A stretch of DNA of 64,000 nt from Pseudogemmobacter humi. GTDB lineage: Bacteria; Pseudomonadota; Alphaproteobacteria; Rhodobacterales; Rhodobacteraceae. The position numbers and the translations under genes were made by a program. The stretch's first letter is position 1; each line of letters opens with the position of its first letter. The stretch lies in the NCBI RefSeq assembly GCF_900609055.1, contig NZ_UXAW01000081.1, positions 62,001 to 126,000 on the forward strand, read 5' to 3'. The notes below the pieces were generated by a model. That model ran no database searches and was not told the DNA's origin. It worked only from the letters and a program-made list of their open reading frames with translations. Below, one piece after another: positions 18,061-27,022 of the stretch.

Positions 18061-18514
18061 GGCTGGAAGGCACCATGCAGCGCCTGTCCCTCGAACTGCT
18101 GATCTACACAGGCCTGCGCCGTAGTGACGTTGTTTGGCTCGGCGGCAGCACCTTCAGGGCAATTTCATCGTGATCAGCACGAAAAAGAGCCAGGAGCTTG
18201 TGGATCTGAATATACCGATCCAATCCGACTTCAGGGCGGTGCTGGAAGGGATCAAGCACAATCATGAAAGCCTCATCATCACCCAGCTGGGGGAGGCCCG
18301 TTCCGAGAAATCTTTCACAAACGGGATCATTGAGGCCGCGAAAGAGGCAGCGCTGTCCCCGCATCGTTCACCTCATGGTCTGCGCAAGGCAGCCTGCCGA
18401 AGACTCGCAGAGGCTGGGTGCACTGCCCTGGAAATCATGTCCATCACCGGGCACTCGAACATTAAAGAGATAGAAACCTACTGCGCCGCCGTGAACGAAA
18501 AGAGGCTGGCATAG
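18058..18514 (+). pseudogene. Truncated, frameshifted tyrosine integrase
   Basis: The C-terminal half of a phage-type tyrosine recombinase. The first frame reads RLEGTMQRLSLELLIYTGLR then RSDVVWLG. A frameshift near 18138 moves to RQHLQGNFIVISTKKSQE and runs to the end. Catalytic residues remain: Arg in TGLRRSD, Lys in STKKSQ, His-x-x-Arg in HGLRKAA, His in TGHSN and Tyr in IETYCAAVNEKR. The N-terminal DNA-binding part is lost where the IS3 remnant begins. It lies 126 nt from the 3' end of a tRNA gene, the usual integration context. Confidence 0.88.
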
Positions 18515-18640
18515 GCCGCTATGACAAAGCTGAAAGGTGCAGCGTGGGGACAAAACGGAAACAGAAACTGGTTAACGCATCACACACGTTAGCCAGAACG
18601 CCCCATAACCAGTTGAAAAATAATAATCTGAAAAGGGGTT

Positions 18641-18716
18641 TGGTAGGCCCGGAGGGACTCGAACCCCCAACCAAGGCGTTATGAGCGCCCTGCTCTGACC
18701 ATTGAGCTACAGGCCC
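18641..18716 (-). tRNA. tRNA with anticodon CAU (probably Ile2, alternatively elongator Met)
   Basis: A complete 76-nt cloverleaf including encoded CCA. It has a seven-pair acceptor stem (with G1-U72 and one further G-U), D arm TAGCTCAATGGTCAGAGCA, anticodon loop CTCATAA and T arm GGTTCGAGTC. The D arm and the GAGCAGG stretch resemble lysidine-modified tRNA-Ile2 more than elongator Met. The identity depends on modification and is inferred. Its 3' end faces an integrase remnant. Confidence 0.9.
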
Positions 18717-18975
18717 CCTGGAACTCGTCAGGAGATGACGCCTGCCTAGCAGATGCTGCGCAAGGGTCAAGCGGACTGCTTGGCGGGGTGCTCCGCGGCG
18801 GCACGGTGGGGGTTTGCTGCCGGCAGAGCGGTCTGCGGCGCAAGGGGGGCTCCGTCTGCGGCAGGGCGGGGACGGAGCAGGGAAATGCTCCGGCTCTGGC
18901 GCGCCGGGCGACGTTGCGCTTTCGGGTGCTATCGTCTAAGCGGGCGTCAGGAATCCGGGCCGGGAGACAGGCGAG

Positions 18976-20045
<1,070 letters not shown>

Positions 20046-20049
<4 letters not shown>

Positions 20050-20633
20050 AACGTGTCGCCATCCTGATTTCCGGGGGTGGCTCGAACATGGTCGCGCTGG
20101 TGCAGTCGATGACCGGCGATCATCCGGCGCGGCCGGTGCTGGTGGCCTCGAACGATCCGGCCGCCGCGGGGCTGGCGAAGGCGGAGGGCGCCGGGATCGC
20201 CGTGGCGGCGGTGGATCACCGCCCGTTCGGCGCGGACCGGGCCGCTTTCGAGGCCCGGCTTTTGCGCCATATCGAAGCGGCCTCGCCGGATATCCTCTGC
20301 CTTGCCGGCTTCATGCGGGTGCTGACGCCGGAGTTCGTTGCGCGGTTCCAGGGGCGGATGCTGAACATCCATCCCTCGCTTTTGCCGAAATATCCGGGGC
20401 TGCACACCCATCGGCGCGCGATTGAGGCGGGCGACGCCGAGGCGGGTTGCACCGTGCATGAGGTGACGCCGGTCCTGGACGACGGGCCGATCCTCGGCCA
20501 GGCGCGGGTGCCGGTGCGGCCGGGCGATACCGCTGACAGCCTTGCCGCGCGGGTGCTGGTCGAGGAGCACCGGCTTTATCCGGCGGTGCTGCGCCGCTTT
20601 GCTTTGGGCGAGCGCGGGCGGCTCGACCTCTGA
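20046..20633 (+). CDS. purN: Phosphoribosylglycinamide formyltransferase PurN
   Basis: Transfers formyl from 10-formyl-tetrahydrofolate to GAR in purine synthesis. The protein is 195 residues. The GTG start at 20046 overlaps the purM stop, and the sequence begins [20 protein letters not shown], the ribose-phosphate-binding loop. The catalytic Asn-His-Asp set is visible in [18 protein letters not shown] and in [10 protein letters not shown]. It ends in a repeat-bearing intergenic region. Confidence 0.96.
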
Positions 20634-20679
20634 GCGCCTGCGAGAGGAGCCCCGCTGGCGCGGGGCTTGCGCTCCGCGC

Positions 20680-20704
20680 GGGGGTATTTTCGTCAGGATG
20701 AAGA
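20680..20704 (+). repeat. Intergenic repeat, type A tail
   Basis: GGGGGTATTTTCGTCAGGAT followed by GAAG, 47 nt after purN. It is preceded by a GC hairpin (GCCCCGCTGG...CGGGGC) and belongs to the family seen at 3.4 and 39.3 kb. Confidence 0.7.
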
Positions 20705-20767
20705 GGGCAGGGCGCGGCTGGCTTTGCATCGGGCCGCTTGCCTTGGGGGGCGCGGCGGACGCCTGCG

Positions 20768-20794
20768 GCGGGATATTTGCGGACAGAAAATGAG
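20768..20794 (+). repeat. Intergenic repeat, type B tail
   Basis: GCGGGATATTTGCGGACAGA then AAATGAG, in the same orientation as the type A copy 64 nt upstream, downstream of purN. It matches the tails at 24.06, 26.96, 28.97 and 29.02 kb. Confidence 0.7.
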
Positions 20795-20853
20795 CCCCCG
20801 CGGCGCGGACCGGGGCATGGGGTGGCAGTGGTGCCTTGCGTCGGGGCCGCGCG

Positions 20854-21864
20854 TCAGACCGCGCGCAGGAGGCCGGCTTCGCGCCGCGTCAGGCAGCGGT
20901 GCGCGGTTTGCACCCCGGCGATTTCGGCCAGCAGCTCGGGGAAGAGTTCCTCCAGTTCCGCCCGCGCCTCGGGTGAGACCGCTTCCAGCGCCATCGGTCC
21001 GGGCAACAGGCTTTCGGCGAACATGCCCTCGGCGCAGACGATTTCGTGTCGCGCGAACGCGATATGCCAGTATTCCGCCTGCGCCCGCGGCACCTGGCGG
21101 ATCCCGGCGCCGTCGGTCAGATGCACCGCTGCCGCCAGCACCTCGTCCTCGCCGAAATGCAGCTGCGCCCGCCAGCCGGTCAGCAGCACCCGGTGCTGCG
21201 GCGACAGGAACACCGGCCGCTCGTTGCCGAGGACGCCGCGCCCGATGCGCACCGGCGCCATGCGCCCGAGCCCCGAGGTGGTGCTGCGCCCGATCCAGCG
21301 GATCGGCTGCATGCCGCTCTCGCGGGTCCAGACGATGTCGCCGGTTTTCAGCTTCTCGACCGGCCTCAGCCCGTTCGGGGTCAGGATCCGCGTGCCGCGC
21401 AGGAAGCAGATCACCGGCGGCAGGAGCACGGTCGGATCGGTGGCGAGGCCCGAGAACGGCAGCCGCGCGTTCATCGGCTCGTTCTGTTCCGAGCCATAGG
21501 TGACGGTGCCGCTGCCCACGCCGCGCAGGTCGATCAGCACCGGCGCGGATGAGCCGAAGATCTGGTAGTTCTCCCCCGAGGCGCGGCCCTGATACATGTC
21601 GTCCTGGGGGTTGAGCCAGGTGAAGACCGGGGTGCCGGTGGGGTTCTCTTCGGACCAGGTATGGATCGAGACCCACATCCCGTTGCGGAAATGGGTGTCG
21701 TTCGCATTGGCCTGGGTGATCACCACGCGGTAGATGTCGTTCTCGGTGCCAAGCGCCTGGACGTTGGTCAGGGTCACGACCATCTGATTGCCGTTGCCCT
21801 GGCCGCTGGCCGAGGAATAGGTGCCGATCTGATCACCGGTCAGGTAAAGGGTAAAGGTCGCCAT
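20854..21864 (-). CDS. Hint (hedgehog/intein-type) domain protein
   Basis: A 336-residue protein. The first ~145 residues are a beta-rich, Asn/Thr-rich region of unknown role. A Hint_2-type self-processing domain follows from the nucleophile Cys in VICFLRGTRILTPNG (about residue 153) to roughly residue 290. It includes KLKTGDIVWT, QPIRWIGRS, SPQHRVLL and EYWHIAFARHEIV. Such domains are frequent in Rhodobacterales and may cleave at the Cys to release the N-terminal part. No signal peptide is seen and secretion partners are not adjacent. Function is inferred only at the level of autoprocessing. Confidence 0.82.
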   Translation of the reverse strand: MATFTLYLTGDQIGTYSSASGQGNGNQMVVTLTNVQALGTENDIYRVVITQANANDTHFRNGMWVSIHTWSEENPTGTPVFTWLNPQDDMYQGRASGENYQIFGSSAPVLIDLRGVGSGTVTYGSEQNEPMNARLPFSGLATDPTVLLPPVICFLRGTRILTPNGLRPVEKLKTGDIVWTRESGMQPIRWIGRSTTSGLGRMAPVRIGRGVLGNERPVFLSPQHRVLLTGWRAQLHFGEDEVLAAAVHLTDGAGIRQVPRAQAEYWHIAFARHEIVCAEGMFAESLLPGPMALEAVSPEARAELEELFPELLAEIAGVQTAHRCLTRREAGLLRAV

Positions 21865-22047
21865 TTCCGTATCCAGACAAAGGACGTGCCCGAAGGCAGA
21901 GAACAGATCCTGCGACCCCCCGATCGCGGACCCGTGGCAACTGCTGCAACTTTAGGGCGCCGTCCAGTGTGCCGCAACGTCACGAAGACGCCGCCGCCGC
22001 GCAGCCCGGGCCTGAGTCTTTTTTGCCACAGGCCGCGCCGGGGCCGC

Positions 22048-22473
22048 TCAGCCGGTTTTGGGCCCGTCCGGGCGGGTCGCGATCCAGCTTCCCATGGCCA
22101 CCAGCACCAGGCCCTGGGCCAGCAGCGCCCAGTAGGGAACCCCGAGCGCGAGGCTGATCACAAAGGCGCCGGCCATGGCGATCAGCGCGAATTTCTTGCC
22201 CCGGGGCGAGATCGCGCGATGTTCGCGCCAGTTGCGGATCGCGGGGCCGAAGCTGCGGTGGTTCAGCAGCCAGTCGTGCATCCGTTCGGACGAGCGCGCG
22301 AAACAGGCGGCGGCAAGGATCACGAAGGGCGTGGTCGGCAGGAGCGGCAGGAAGATCCCGATGATCCCGAGCACCAGCGCCAGCGCTCCGGCGGTGAACC
22401 ACAGCGGTTTCATCGCCGCGCCCCGCTGCGGGCCGGAAGGGGGAAAGAGGGGCAGGTTCTGGTCATCCGACAT
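22048..22473 (-). CDS. YbaN-family membrane protein (DUF454)
   Basis: A 141-residue inner-membrane protein. The family pattern LALVLGIIGIFLPLLPTTPF begins near residue 30, followed by ACFARSSERMHDWLLNH. The C-terminal hydrophobic segments lie at 93-130. The first 20 residues are polar and non-conserved, so Met21 (MKPLWFTAG) is an alternative start. The role of DUF454 proteins is not established. It is encoded alone, divergent from rnd. Confidence 0.83.
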   Translation of the reverse strand: MSDDQNLPLFPPSGPQRGAAMKPLWFTAGALALVLGIIGIFLPLLPTTPFVILAAACFARSSERMHDWLLNHRSFGPAIRNWREHRAISPRGKKFALIAMAGAFVISLALGVPYWALLAQGLVLVAMGSWIATRPDGPKTG

Positions 22474-22595
22474 ATTTCCCGCGCGCAGGGCGCGTCTCCC
22501 CAGGGGGGTGGGGATCCGAGGGAAATACTAAGGATTTTTCGGCCAAAGAAAAGAGCGACCCGCCGCCGCGCCCCTCACGAAAGCCGGAGCGCGCG

Positions 22596-22623
22596 CTTTC
22601 ATCTTGCCGCAAATATCCCCGCC
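22596..22623 (-). repeat. Intergenic repeat tail (A/B hybrid)
   Basis: On the minus strand: GGCGGGGATATTTGCGGCAA then GATGAAAG, combining the type B TATTTGCGG with the type A GATGAAAG end. It has a CGGAGGGCTCCG hairpin on its G-rich side, between the DUF454 gene and rnd. Confidence 0.7.
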
Positions 22624-22788
22624 GGAGGGCTCCGCCGCCTTTGCCGAGGCCGCCTCCGCGGCCCGGGCGCCTCGCCCCTTTCCATTTCGCGCATCCGCCA
22701 TTAAAACCGGCTGATCAGGGCCGCGCGGCGGGTCATATGCCGTCGCCCGCTTCCACGCGGGATGACCCCGCAAATGCCGCGAGGAAAG

Positions 22789-23946
22789 ATGCGCACAATC
22801 ACCACGACCGAAGACCTGGCCTCGTTCTGCGCTGCCGCGAAAGCCGCCCCCTATGTCACGATCGACACCGAGTTCCTGCGCGAGCGGACCTATTGGTCGA
22901 AGCTCTGCCTGATCCAGATGGCTTTGCCCGGCAAGGACGGCGAGGCGGTGCTGGTCGATCCGATTGAGGGCGTGGATCTGTCGATGGAACCGCTTTACGA
23001 TCTGTTCCGCCACGAGGCGACGGTCAAGGTGTTCCACGCCGCGCGCCAGGATCTGGAGATCTTCTTCGTCGAGGGGGGCGTGTTTCCGGTGCCGCTGTTC
23101 GACACCCAGGTCGCCGCCATGGTCTGCGGCTTCGGCGAGCAGGTCGGCTACGAGACGCTGGTGCGGAAGATCGCCCGGGCCTCGCTCGACAAGACCTCGC
23201 GCTTCACCGACTGGTCGCGCCGGCCCTTGTCCGGGGCGCAGAAGGAATATGCGCTGGCCGATGTCACCCATCTGCGGGTGATCTATGAATGGCTGGCGGC
23301 GCAGCTGGAAAAGAACGGCCGTGGCCCCTGGGTCGAGGAAGAGCTGGCGGTGCTGACCGATCCCGCCACCTATACCGTCCAGCCCGACGAGGCCTGGAAA
23401 CGGATCAAGACCCGCACCTCCTCGGGGCGGTTCCTGGCGGTGGTGCGCGAACTGGCGCGGTTCCGCGAGGCTTACGCCCAGGGCCAGAACGTGCCGCGCT
23501 CGCGGGTGATGAAGGACGACGCGCTGCTGGAGCTGGCCTCGACCCGGCCCGCGACGATGGAGGAGCTGGGGCGCTCGCGGCTTCTCTTGCGCGAGGGCAG
23601 GAAGCCCGAGATCGCCGAGGGCATCCTCGCCGCGGTGAAGGCGGGCCTTGAGGCGCGGCCCGAGGATCTGCCGAAGGTCGATCATCAGCCCGATCAGCCG
23701 CAGGTGAACGGCGCGCTCGCGGATCTGCTGCGGGTGCTGCTCAAGGCGAAATCCGAGCAACTGGGCGTGGCGCCGCGGCTGATCGCCTCGGCCGCCGATC
23801 TGGACGCCATCGCCGCCGGAGGCCGTGAGGTCGAGGCGCTGAAGGGCTGGCGGCGCGAGGCCTTCGGCGACGAGGCGCTGCGGCTGTGCAAGGGCGAGAT
23901 CGCGCTGACCGCGCGGGGCACCGAAGTGCGTACGATCCGCATTTGA
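22789..23946 (+). CDS. rnd: Ribonuclease D
   Basis: 3'-5' exoribonuclease of the DEDDy family acting in tRNA 3'-end maturation. The protein is 385 residues from 22789 (MRTITTTEDL), chosen for the GAGGAAAG ribosome site. An earlier in-frame start adds nine residues. The catalytic set is DTE in VTIDTEFLRE, the second Asp in FHAARQDLEIF, and Tyr/Asp in EYALADVTHL. An HRDC domain (about 205-290) holds RFLAVVRELARFREAYAQ. It is convergent with a lipoprotein gene across a mirrored repeat pair. Confidence 0.94.
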   Translation: MRTITTTEDLASFCAAAKAAPYVTIDTEFLRERTYWSKLCLIQMALPGKDGEAVLVDPIEGVDLSMEPLYDLFRHEATVKVFHAARQDLEIFFVEGGVFPVPLFDTQVAAMVCGFGEQVGYETLVRKIARASLDKTSRFTDWSRRPLSGAQKEYALADVTHLRVIYEWLAAQLEKNGRGPWVEEELAVLTDPATYTVQPDEAWKRIKTRTSSGRFLAVVRELARFREAYAQGQNVPRSRVMKDDALLELASTRPATMEELGRSRLLLREGRKPEIAEGILAAVKAGLEARPEDLPKVDHQPDQPQVNGALADLLRVLLKAKSEQLGVAPRLIASAADLDAIAAGGREVEALKGWRREAFGDEALRLCKGEIALTARGTEVRTIRI

Positions 23947-23958
23947 CTTCGGTCGGAA

Positions 23959-24030
23959 CGGGGGGCCGTCTGCCCCCCGGAGCGGCCGCTGGCCGCTCTC
24001 CCCCCGAGAGTATTTGCATCAGGGTGAATG
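23959..24030 (+). repeat. Composite intergenic repeat (two hairpins plus tail)
   Basis: Module order: hairpin 1 at 23959-23979 (G6 and C6 arms around CCGTCTG), hairpin 2 at 23981-23997 (AGCGGCC, GCT, GGCCGCT), then tail 24001-24030 (CCCCCGAGAGTATTTGCATC and AGGGTGAATG). It follows rnd and faces a mirrored copy at 24060-24129. Confidence 0.8.
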
Positions 24031-24059
24031 CAGGAAGGGGAAAGCAGGACCGGCCTGCT

Positions 24060-24129
24060 CATTTTCTGTCTGAAAGTATCCTCGGGGGGAAGCGCGCTAT
24101 AGCGCGCGCGGGGGGCAGACGGCCCCCCG
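24060..24129 (-). repeat. Composite intergenic repeat, mirrored copy
   Basis: Minus-strand order: hairpin 1 (24129-24109, G6/C6), hairpin 2 as the perfect palindrome GCGCGCTATAGCGCGC (24092-24107), then type B tail ending in CAGACAGAAAATG at 24060. Together with the previous copy it forms a tail-to-tail pair between two convergent genes. Confidence 0.8.
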
Positions 24130-24161
24130 TTCCGGCGCCGGCAATCTGCTTTGACCTCAGG

Positions 24162-24614
24162 TCAGCGTCCCGCCGCACGGGCGTCGTTCGCGCCCTGGAC
24201 CACGATCTGGCGCACGCCTGCGAGTTTCACCTGCGACAGATGCAGCGCCACCGTCACCTCGCGCGAGCGCGGCGTGCTGACGGCGGTCTGTTCCGGCGGC
24301 GGCTCGATGCGGAAATCGAGGACCAGAACGCCGTCCGCGGTGACCGGCTGTTCCACCAGTTCGGCCTTCCACCAGCCCTGGCTCGGCGTGCGGCCCGTCG
24401 CGCGCACGATCGCGCCCGAGCGGATCGGCTCCACCGTCAGGCTCAGGACCGACTCGACGCGCTGCCGCCCGTCCTGCGGCATCTCGGGCAGTTCGGCCTG
24501 CTGGACCGGCTCCGAGCGGCCGAACCAGTTGAACGGGTTCAGACGGCTGTCGCGCACCGCGCCGCAGGCGGCAAGGCTGAAGGCGAGGCAAAGGACGGCA
24601 ACGGGGCGGATCAT
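24162..24614 (-). CDS. Predicted lipoprotein, function unknown
   Basis: A 150-residue protein with lipoprotein signal MIRPVAVLCLAFSLAAC (lipobox LAAC at 14-17). The mature chain starts GAVRDSRLNPFNWFGRSEP, a motif I recognise from order-specific hypothetical proteins. A beta-rich region follows (LTVEPIRSGAIVRATGRTPS, then GWWKAELVEQP and LVLDFRIEPP). No enzymatic residues are evident. It is convergent with rnd and divergent from sufE. Confidence 0.75.
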   Translation of the reverse strand: MIRPVAVLCLAFSLAACGAVRDSRLNPFNWFGRSEPVQQAELPEMPQDGRQRVESVLSLTVEPIRSGAIVRATGRTPSQGWWKAELVEQPVTADGVLVLDFRIEPPPEQTAVSTPRSREVTVALHLSQVKLAGVRQIVVQGANDARAAGR

Positions 24615-24753
24615 CCGGCATTCTCCATCTTCCGCCCTTGGCCTAACCCGAAAGCGGCGCTTTGAAAAGCCGCCTGCGTCGCGCGGCGGGGGCTTTCGCG
24701 CTCTGGACCTCGGCGTCGTGCGGCGCTACCTGAAAGGGCAAAGGAGATCCGCC

Positions 24754-25164
24754 ATGGCCACCGCCGCCTTCGAGGACATCGCCGAGACGCTGGAATTCCT
24801 CGACGACTGGGAGGAGCGCTACCGCCATGTCATCGAACTGGGCAAGGCGATGCCGCCGCTCGACGACAGTTTCCACGTTCCGGCCTACAAGGTCGAGGGC
24901 TGTGCGAGCCAGGTCTGGCTGCGCCCGATGCTCACCAAAGAGCGGTTCGACTTCCAGGGCGACTCGGATGCCATGATCGTGCGCGGGCTGATCGCCATCC
25001 TGCATGCGCTTTATTCCGGGCTGACGCCGGCAGAGGTGCTGAAGGTCGATGCGCTGGCGGAATTTACCCGGATCGGGCTGAAGGACAACCTCTCGGCGCA
25101 GCGCTCGAACGGGCTGCGCGCCATGGTCGGGCGGATCCGCGACCTCGCGGAAGCCGCCGCCTAA
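24754..25164 (+). CDS. sufE: Sulfur acceptor protein SufE
   Basis: Accepts persulfide sulfur from the cysteine desulfurase SufS during iron-sulfur cluster assembly. The protein is 136 residues. It has the family N-terminus DIAETLEFLDDWEERYRHVI and the active Cys in YKVEGCASQVW (about residue 50). LIAILHALYSGLTPAEV and GLKDNLSAQRSNGL follow. The start at 24754 follows an AAGGAG site. The rest of the suf operon is not in the window. The 3' end overlaps the convergent aminopeptidase gene by 4 nt. Confidence 0.93.
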   Translation: MATAAFEDIAETLEFLDDWEERYRHVIELGKAMPPLDDSFHVPAYKVEGCASQVWLRPMLTKERFDFQGDSDAMIVRGLIAILHALYSGLTPAEVLKVDALAEFTRIGLKDNLSAQRSNGLRAMVGRIRDLAEAAA

Positions 25165-26963
25165 AGCGCCGCGCAGGCGGTTTCCAGCCAGGCCCTGGTC
25201 GCGGGCGAGATCCGGGGGCCGAGCTTTTCCAGCACTTCGGCATGATAGGCGTTCAGCCAGGCGCGTTCCTCGGGGGCCAGGGTTTCGATGCGGATCAGCC
25301 GCCGCTCGAACGGGGCGAAGGTCAGCGTTGCGAAACAAAGCTGATCGCGCCCGTCGCCGAGCCGGGGCGCCTCGCGCACCAGGATCAGGTTCTCCAGCCG
25401 GATCCCGAAGGCGCCCTCGCGGTAATAGCCGGGCTCGTTCGAGAGGATCATCCCCGGCTCCAGCACCACGTCCGAGAGCCGCGACAGCCGCTGCGGCCCC
25501 TCATGCACCGAGAGGAACGCGCCGACGCCATGGCCGGTGCCGTGGTCGTAGTCGAGCCCCTTCGCCCAGAGGAACTGCCGCGCCAGCGCGTCGAGATCGC
25601 GGCCCGAGCAGCCCCGGGGCCAGCGCGCGCGGGAAATCGCGATCAGCCCGCGCAAGACCGCCGTATAGCAGTCGCGCGCTTCCTCGCCGGGATCGCCGAT
25701 CGCCATGGTGCGGGTGATGTCGGTGGTGCCGTCCTTGTATTGCGCGCCGGAATCCACCAGCAAGAGCTCGCCCTCGCCGAGGGGCCGGTCGGTCTCGCGC
25801 GTCACCCGGTAATGGATGATCGCGCCATGCGGACCGGCGCCGCAGATTGTGTCGAAACTGATGTCGTGCAAGGCATTGGTCGCGCGGCGGAAGCCTTCCA
25901 GCGCTTCGACCACCGCGATCTCGGTCAGACTGCCGGGGGCGCTGCGCTCCAGCCAGCTCAGGAATTCGCAAAAGGCCGCGCCGTCTCTCAGATGCGCTTC
26001 GCTTGTGGCGGCGATCTCGGCGGCGTTCTTGCGCGCCTTCGGCAGGATGCAGGGATCCGCGCCGGGGCTGACCGCGATCCCGGCGGCTTCCAGCTCAAGC
26101 GTGACGGCGAGCGGCGCGGTGGCGCGGTCCACCCGCACCGGGCCGGTAAGCGACCGCAGGGCGGGGACGAAATCTCCCGGCGGGCGGATCGCGACGCCGG
26201 CGCCCAGATGCGCCCGCAGATCCGCGCCGAATTTCGCGGGATCGGCGAAGACCGTCACCTGGCCGTCATCGGCGAGGATCGCGAAACCCTGGACCACCGG
26301 ATTGCGCGGCACGTCGCCGCCGCGGATGTTCAGAAGCCAGCAGAGCGAATCCGGCAAAGTGATCACCGCCGCCGCCTCGCCCTTCGCGCGCAACTCTGCC
26401 GCCAGCCGCGCGCGCTTGTCGCCCGCGCTCTCGCCCGCCAGCACCTCGGGATGGGCGAAGGCGGGGGCCGCGGGCGGGGCAGGGCGGTCAGACCAGATCG
26501 CATCGACCGGATTGGTCACCGGCTTCAGCGTGACCCCGCCCGCCAGCGCCGCTTCGATCCGGGCGATCTCGTCGGCGGTATGCAGCCAGGGATCGAAACC
26601 CACCACGCCCCCGGCCAGATGCTGGCGCAGCCAGTCGCCGGGCTTCACCTCGGGCCAGTTGATCGGGGTGAAATGCGCCATATCCACCTGCGCCTTCACC
26701 TGGGTGCGGTAGCGTCCGTCCACGAACACCCCCGCCACATCCGGCAAGACGATGCAGAACCCGGCCGAGCCGGTGAAGCCGGTCAGCCATTCCAGCCGGG
26801 CGTCGCAGGGCGCGACATATTCGCCCTGATGGGCATCGGCGCGCGGCACGATGAACCCCGCCAGCCCCTGAGCCGCCAGTCGCTCGCGCAAAGCCGCCAG
26901 CCGGGCGGGCCCCTGTCCGGGCGAAACGGAACTGTCGAAGCTCTGAAACACGGCTGCCCTCAT
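25161..26963 (-). CDS. pepP: Xaa-Pro aminopeptidase (M24B)
   Basis: Metallopeptidase removing N-terminal residues before proline. It is 600 residues from 26963 (MRAAVFQSFDSS), the usual length of the long three-domain form with two creatinase N-domains. Metal ligands are in LLVDSGAQYKDGTTDITRT, GTGHGVGAFLSVHEGPQ, SNEPGYY and the C-terminal EN motif. An upstream in-frame start would add 19 residues read from repeat DNA. The chosen ATG itself lies in the end of a type B intergenic repeat (26961-26990). pepP is the nearest symbol, though this is the larger eukaryote-like class. Confidence 0.88.
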   Translation of the reverse strand: MRAAVFQSFDSSVSPGQGPARLAALRERLAAQGLAGFIVPRADAHQGEYVAPCDARLEWLTGFTGSAGFCIVLPDVAGVFVDGRYRTQVKAQVDMAHFTPINWPEVKPGDWLRQHLAGGVVGFDPWLHTADEIARIEAALAGGVTLKPVTNPVDAIWSDRPAPPAAPAFAHPEVLAGESAGDKRARLAAELRAKGEAAAVITLPDSLCWLLNIRGGDVPRNPVVQGFAILADDGQVTVFADPAKFGADLRAHLGAGVAIRPPGDFVPALRSLTGPVRVDRATAPLAVTLELEAAGIAVSPGADPCILPKARKNAAEIAATSEAHLRDGAAFCEFLSWLERSAPGSLTEIAVVEALEGFRRATNALHDISFDTICGAGPHGAIIHYRVTRETDRPLGEGELLLVDSGAQYKDGTTDITRTMAIGDPGEEARDCYTAVLRGLIAISRARWPRGCSGRDLDALARQFLWAKGLDYDHGTGHGVGAFLSVHEGPQRLSRLSDVVLEPGMILSNEPGYYREGAFGIRLENLILVREAPRLGDGRDQLCFATLTFAPFERRLIRIETLAPEERAWLNAYHAEVLEKLGPRISPATRAWLETACAAL

Positions 26964-27011
26964 TTTCTGTCTGAAAATATCCTCGGGGGTCCGGGGGCAG
27001 ACAGCCCCCGG
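26961..27011 (-). repeat. Composite intergenic repeat supplying a start codon
   Basis: Minus-strand order: hairpin 1 at 27011-26991 (CCGGGGGC and GCCCCCGG arms), then type B tail ending in CAGACAGAAAATG at 26961. No hairpin 2 is present in this copy. The final ATG is the probable start of the aminopeptidase gene. Confidence 0.78.
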
Positions 27012-27022
27012 GGCGTCCACCC

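Noticed and set aside
18641-18716. Calling the CAU tRNA as elongator tRNA-Met
   Set aside because: D arm and anticodon stem look closer to tRNA-Ile2, but the identity depends on lysidine modification, so it is left as CAU, probably Ile2.
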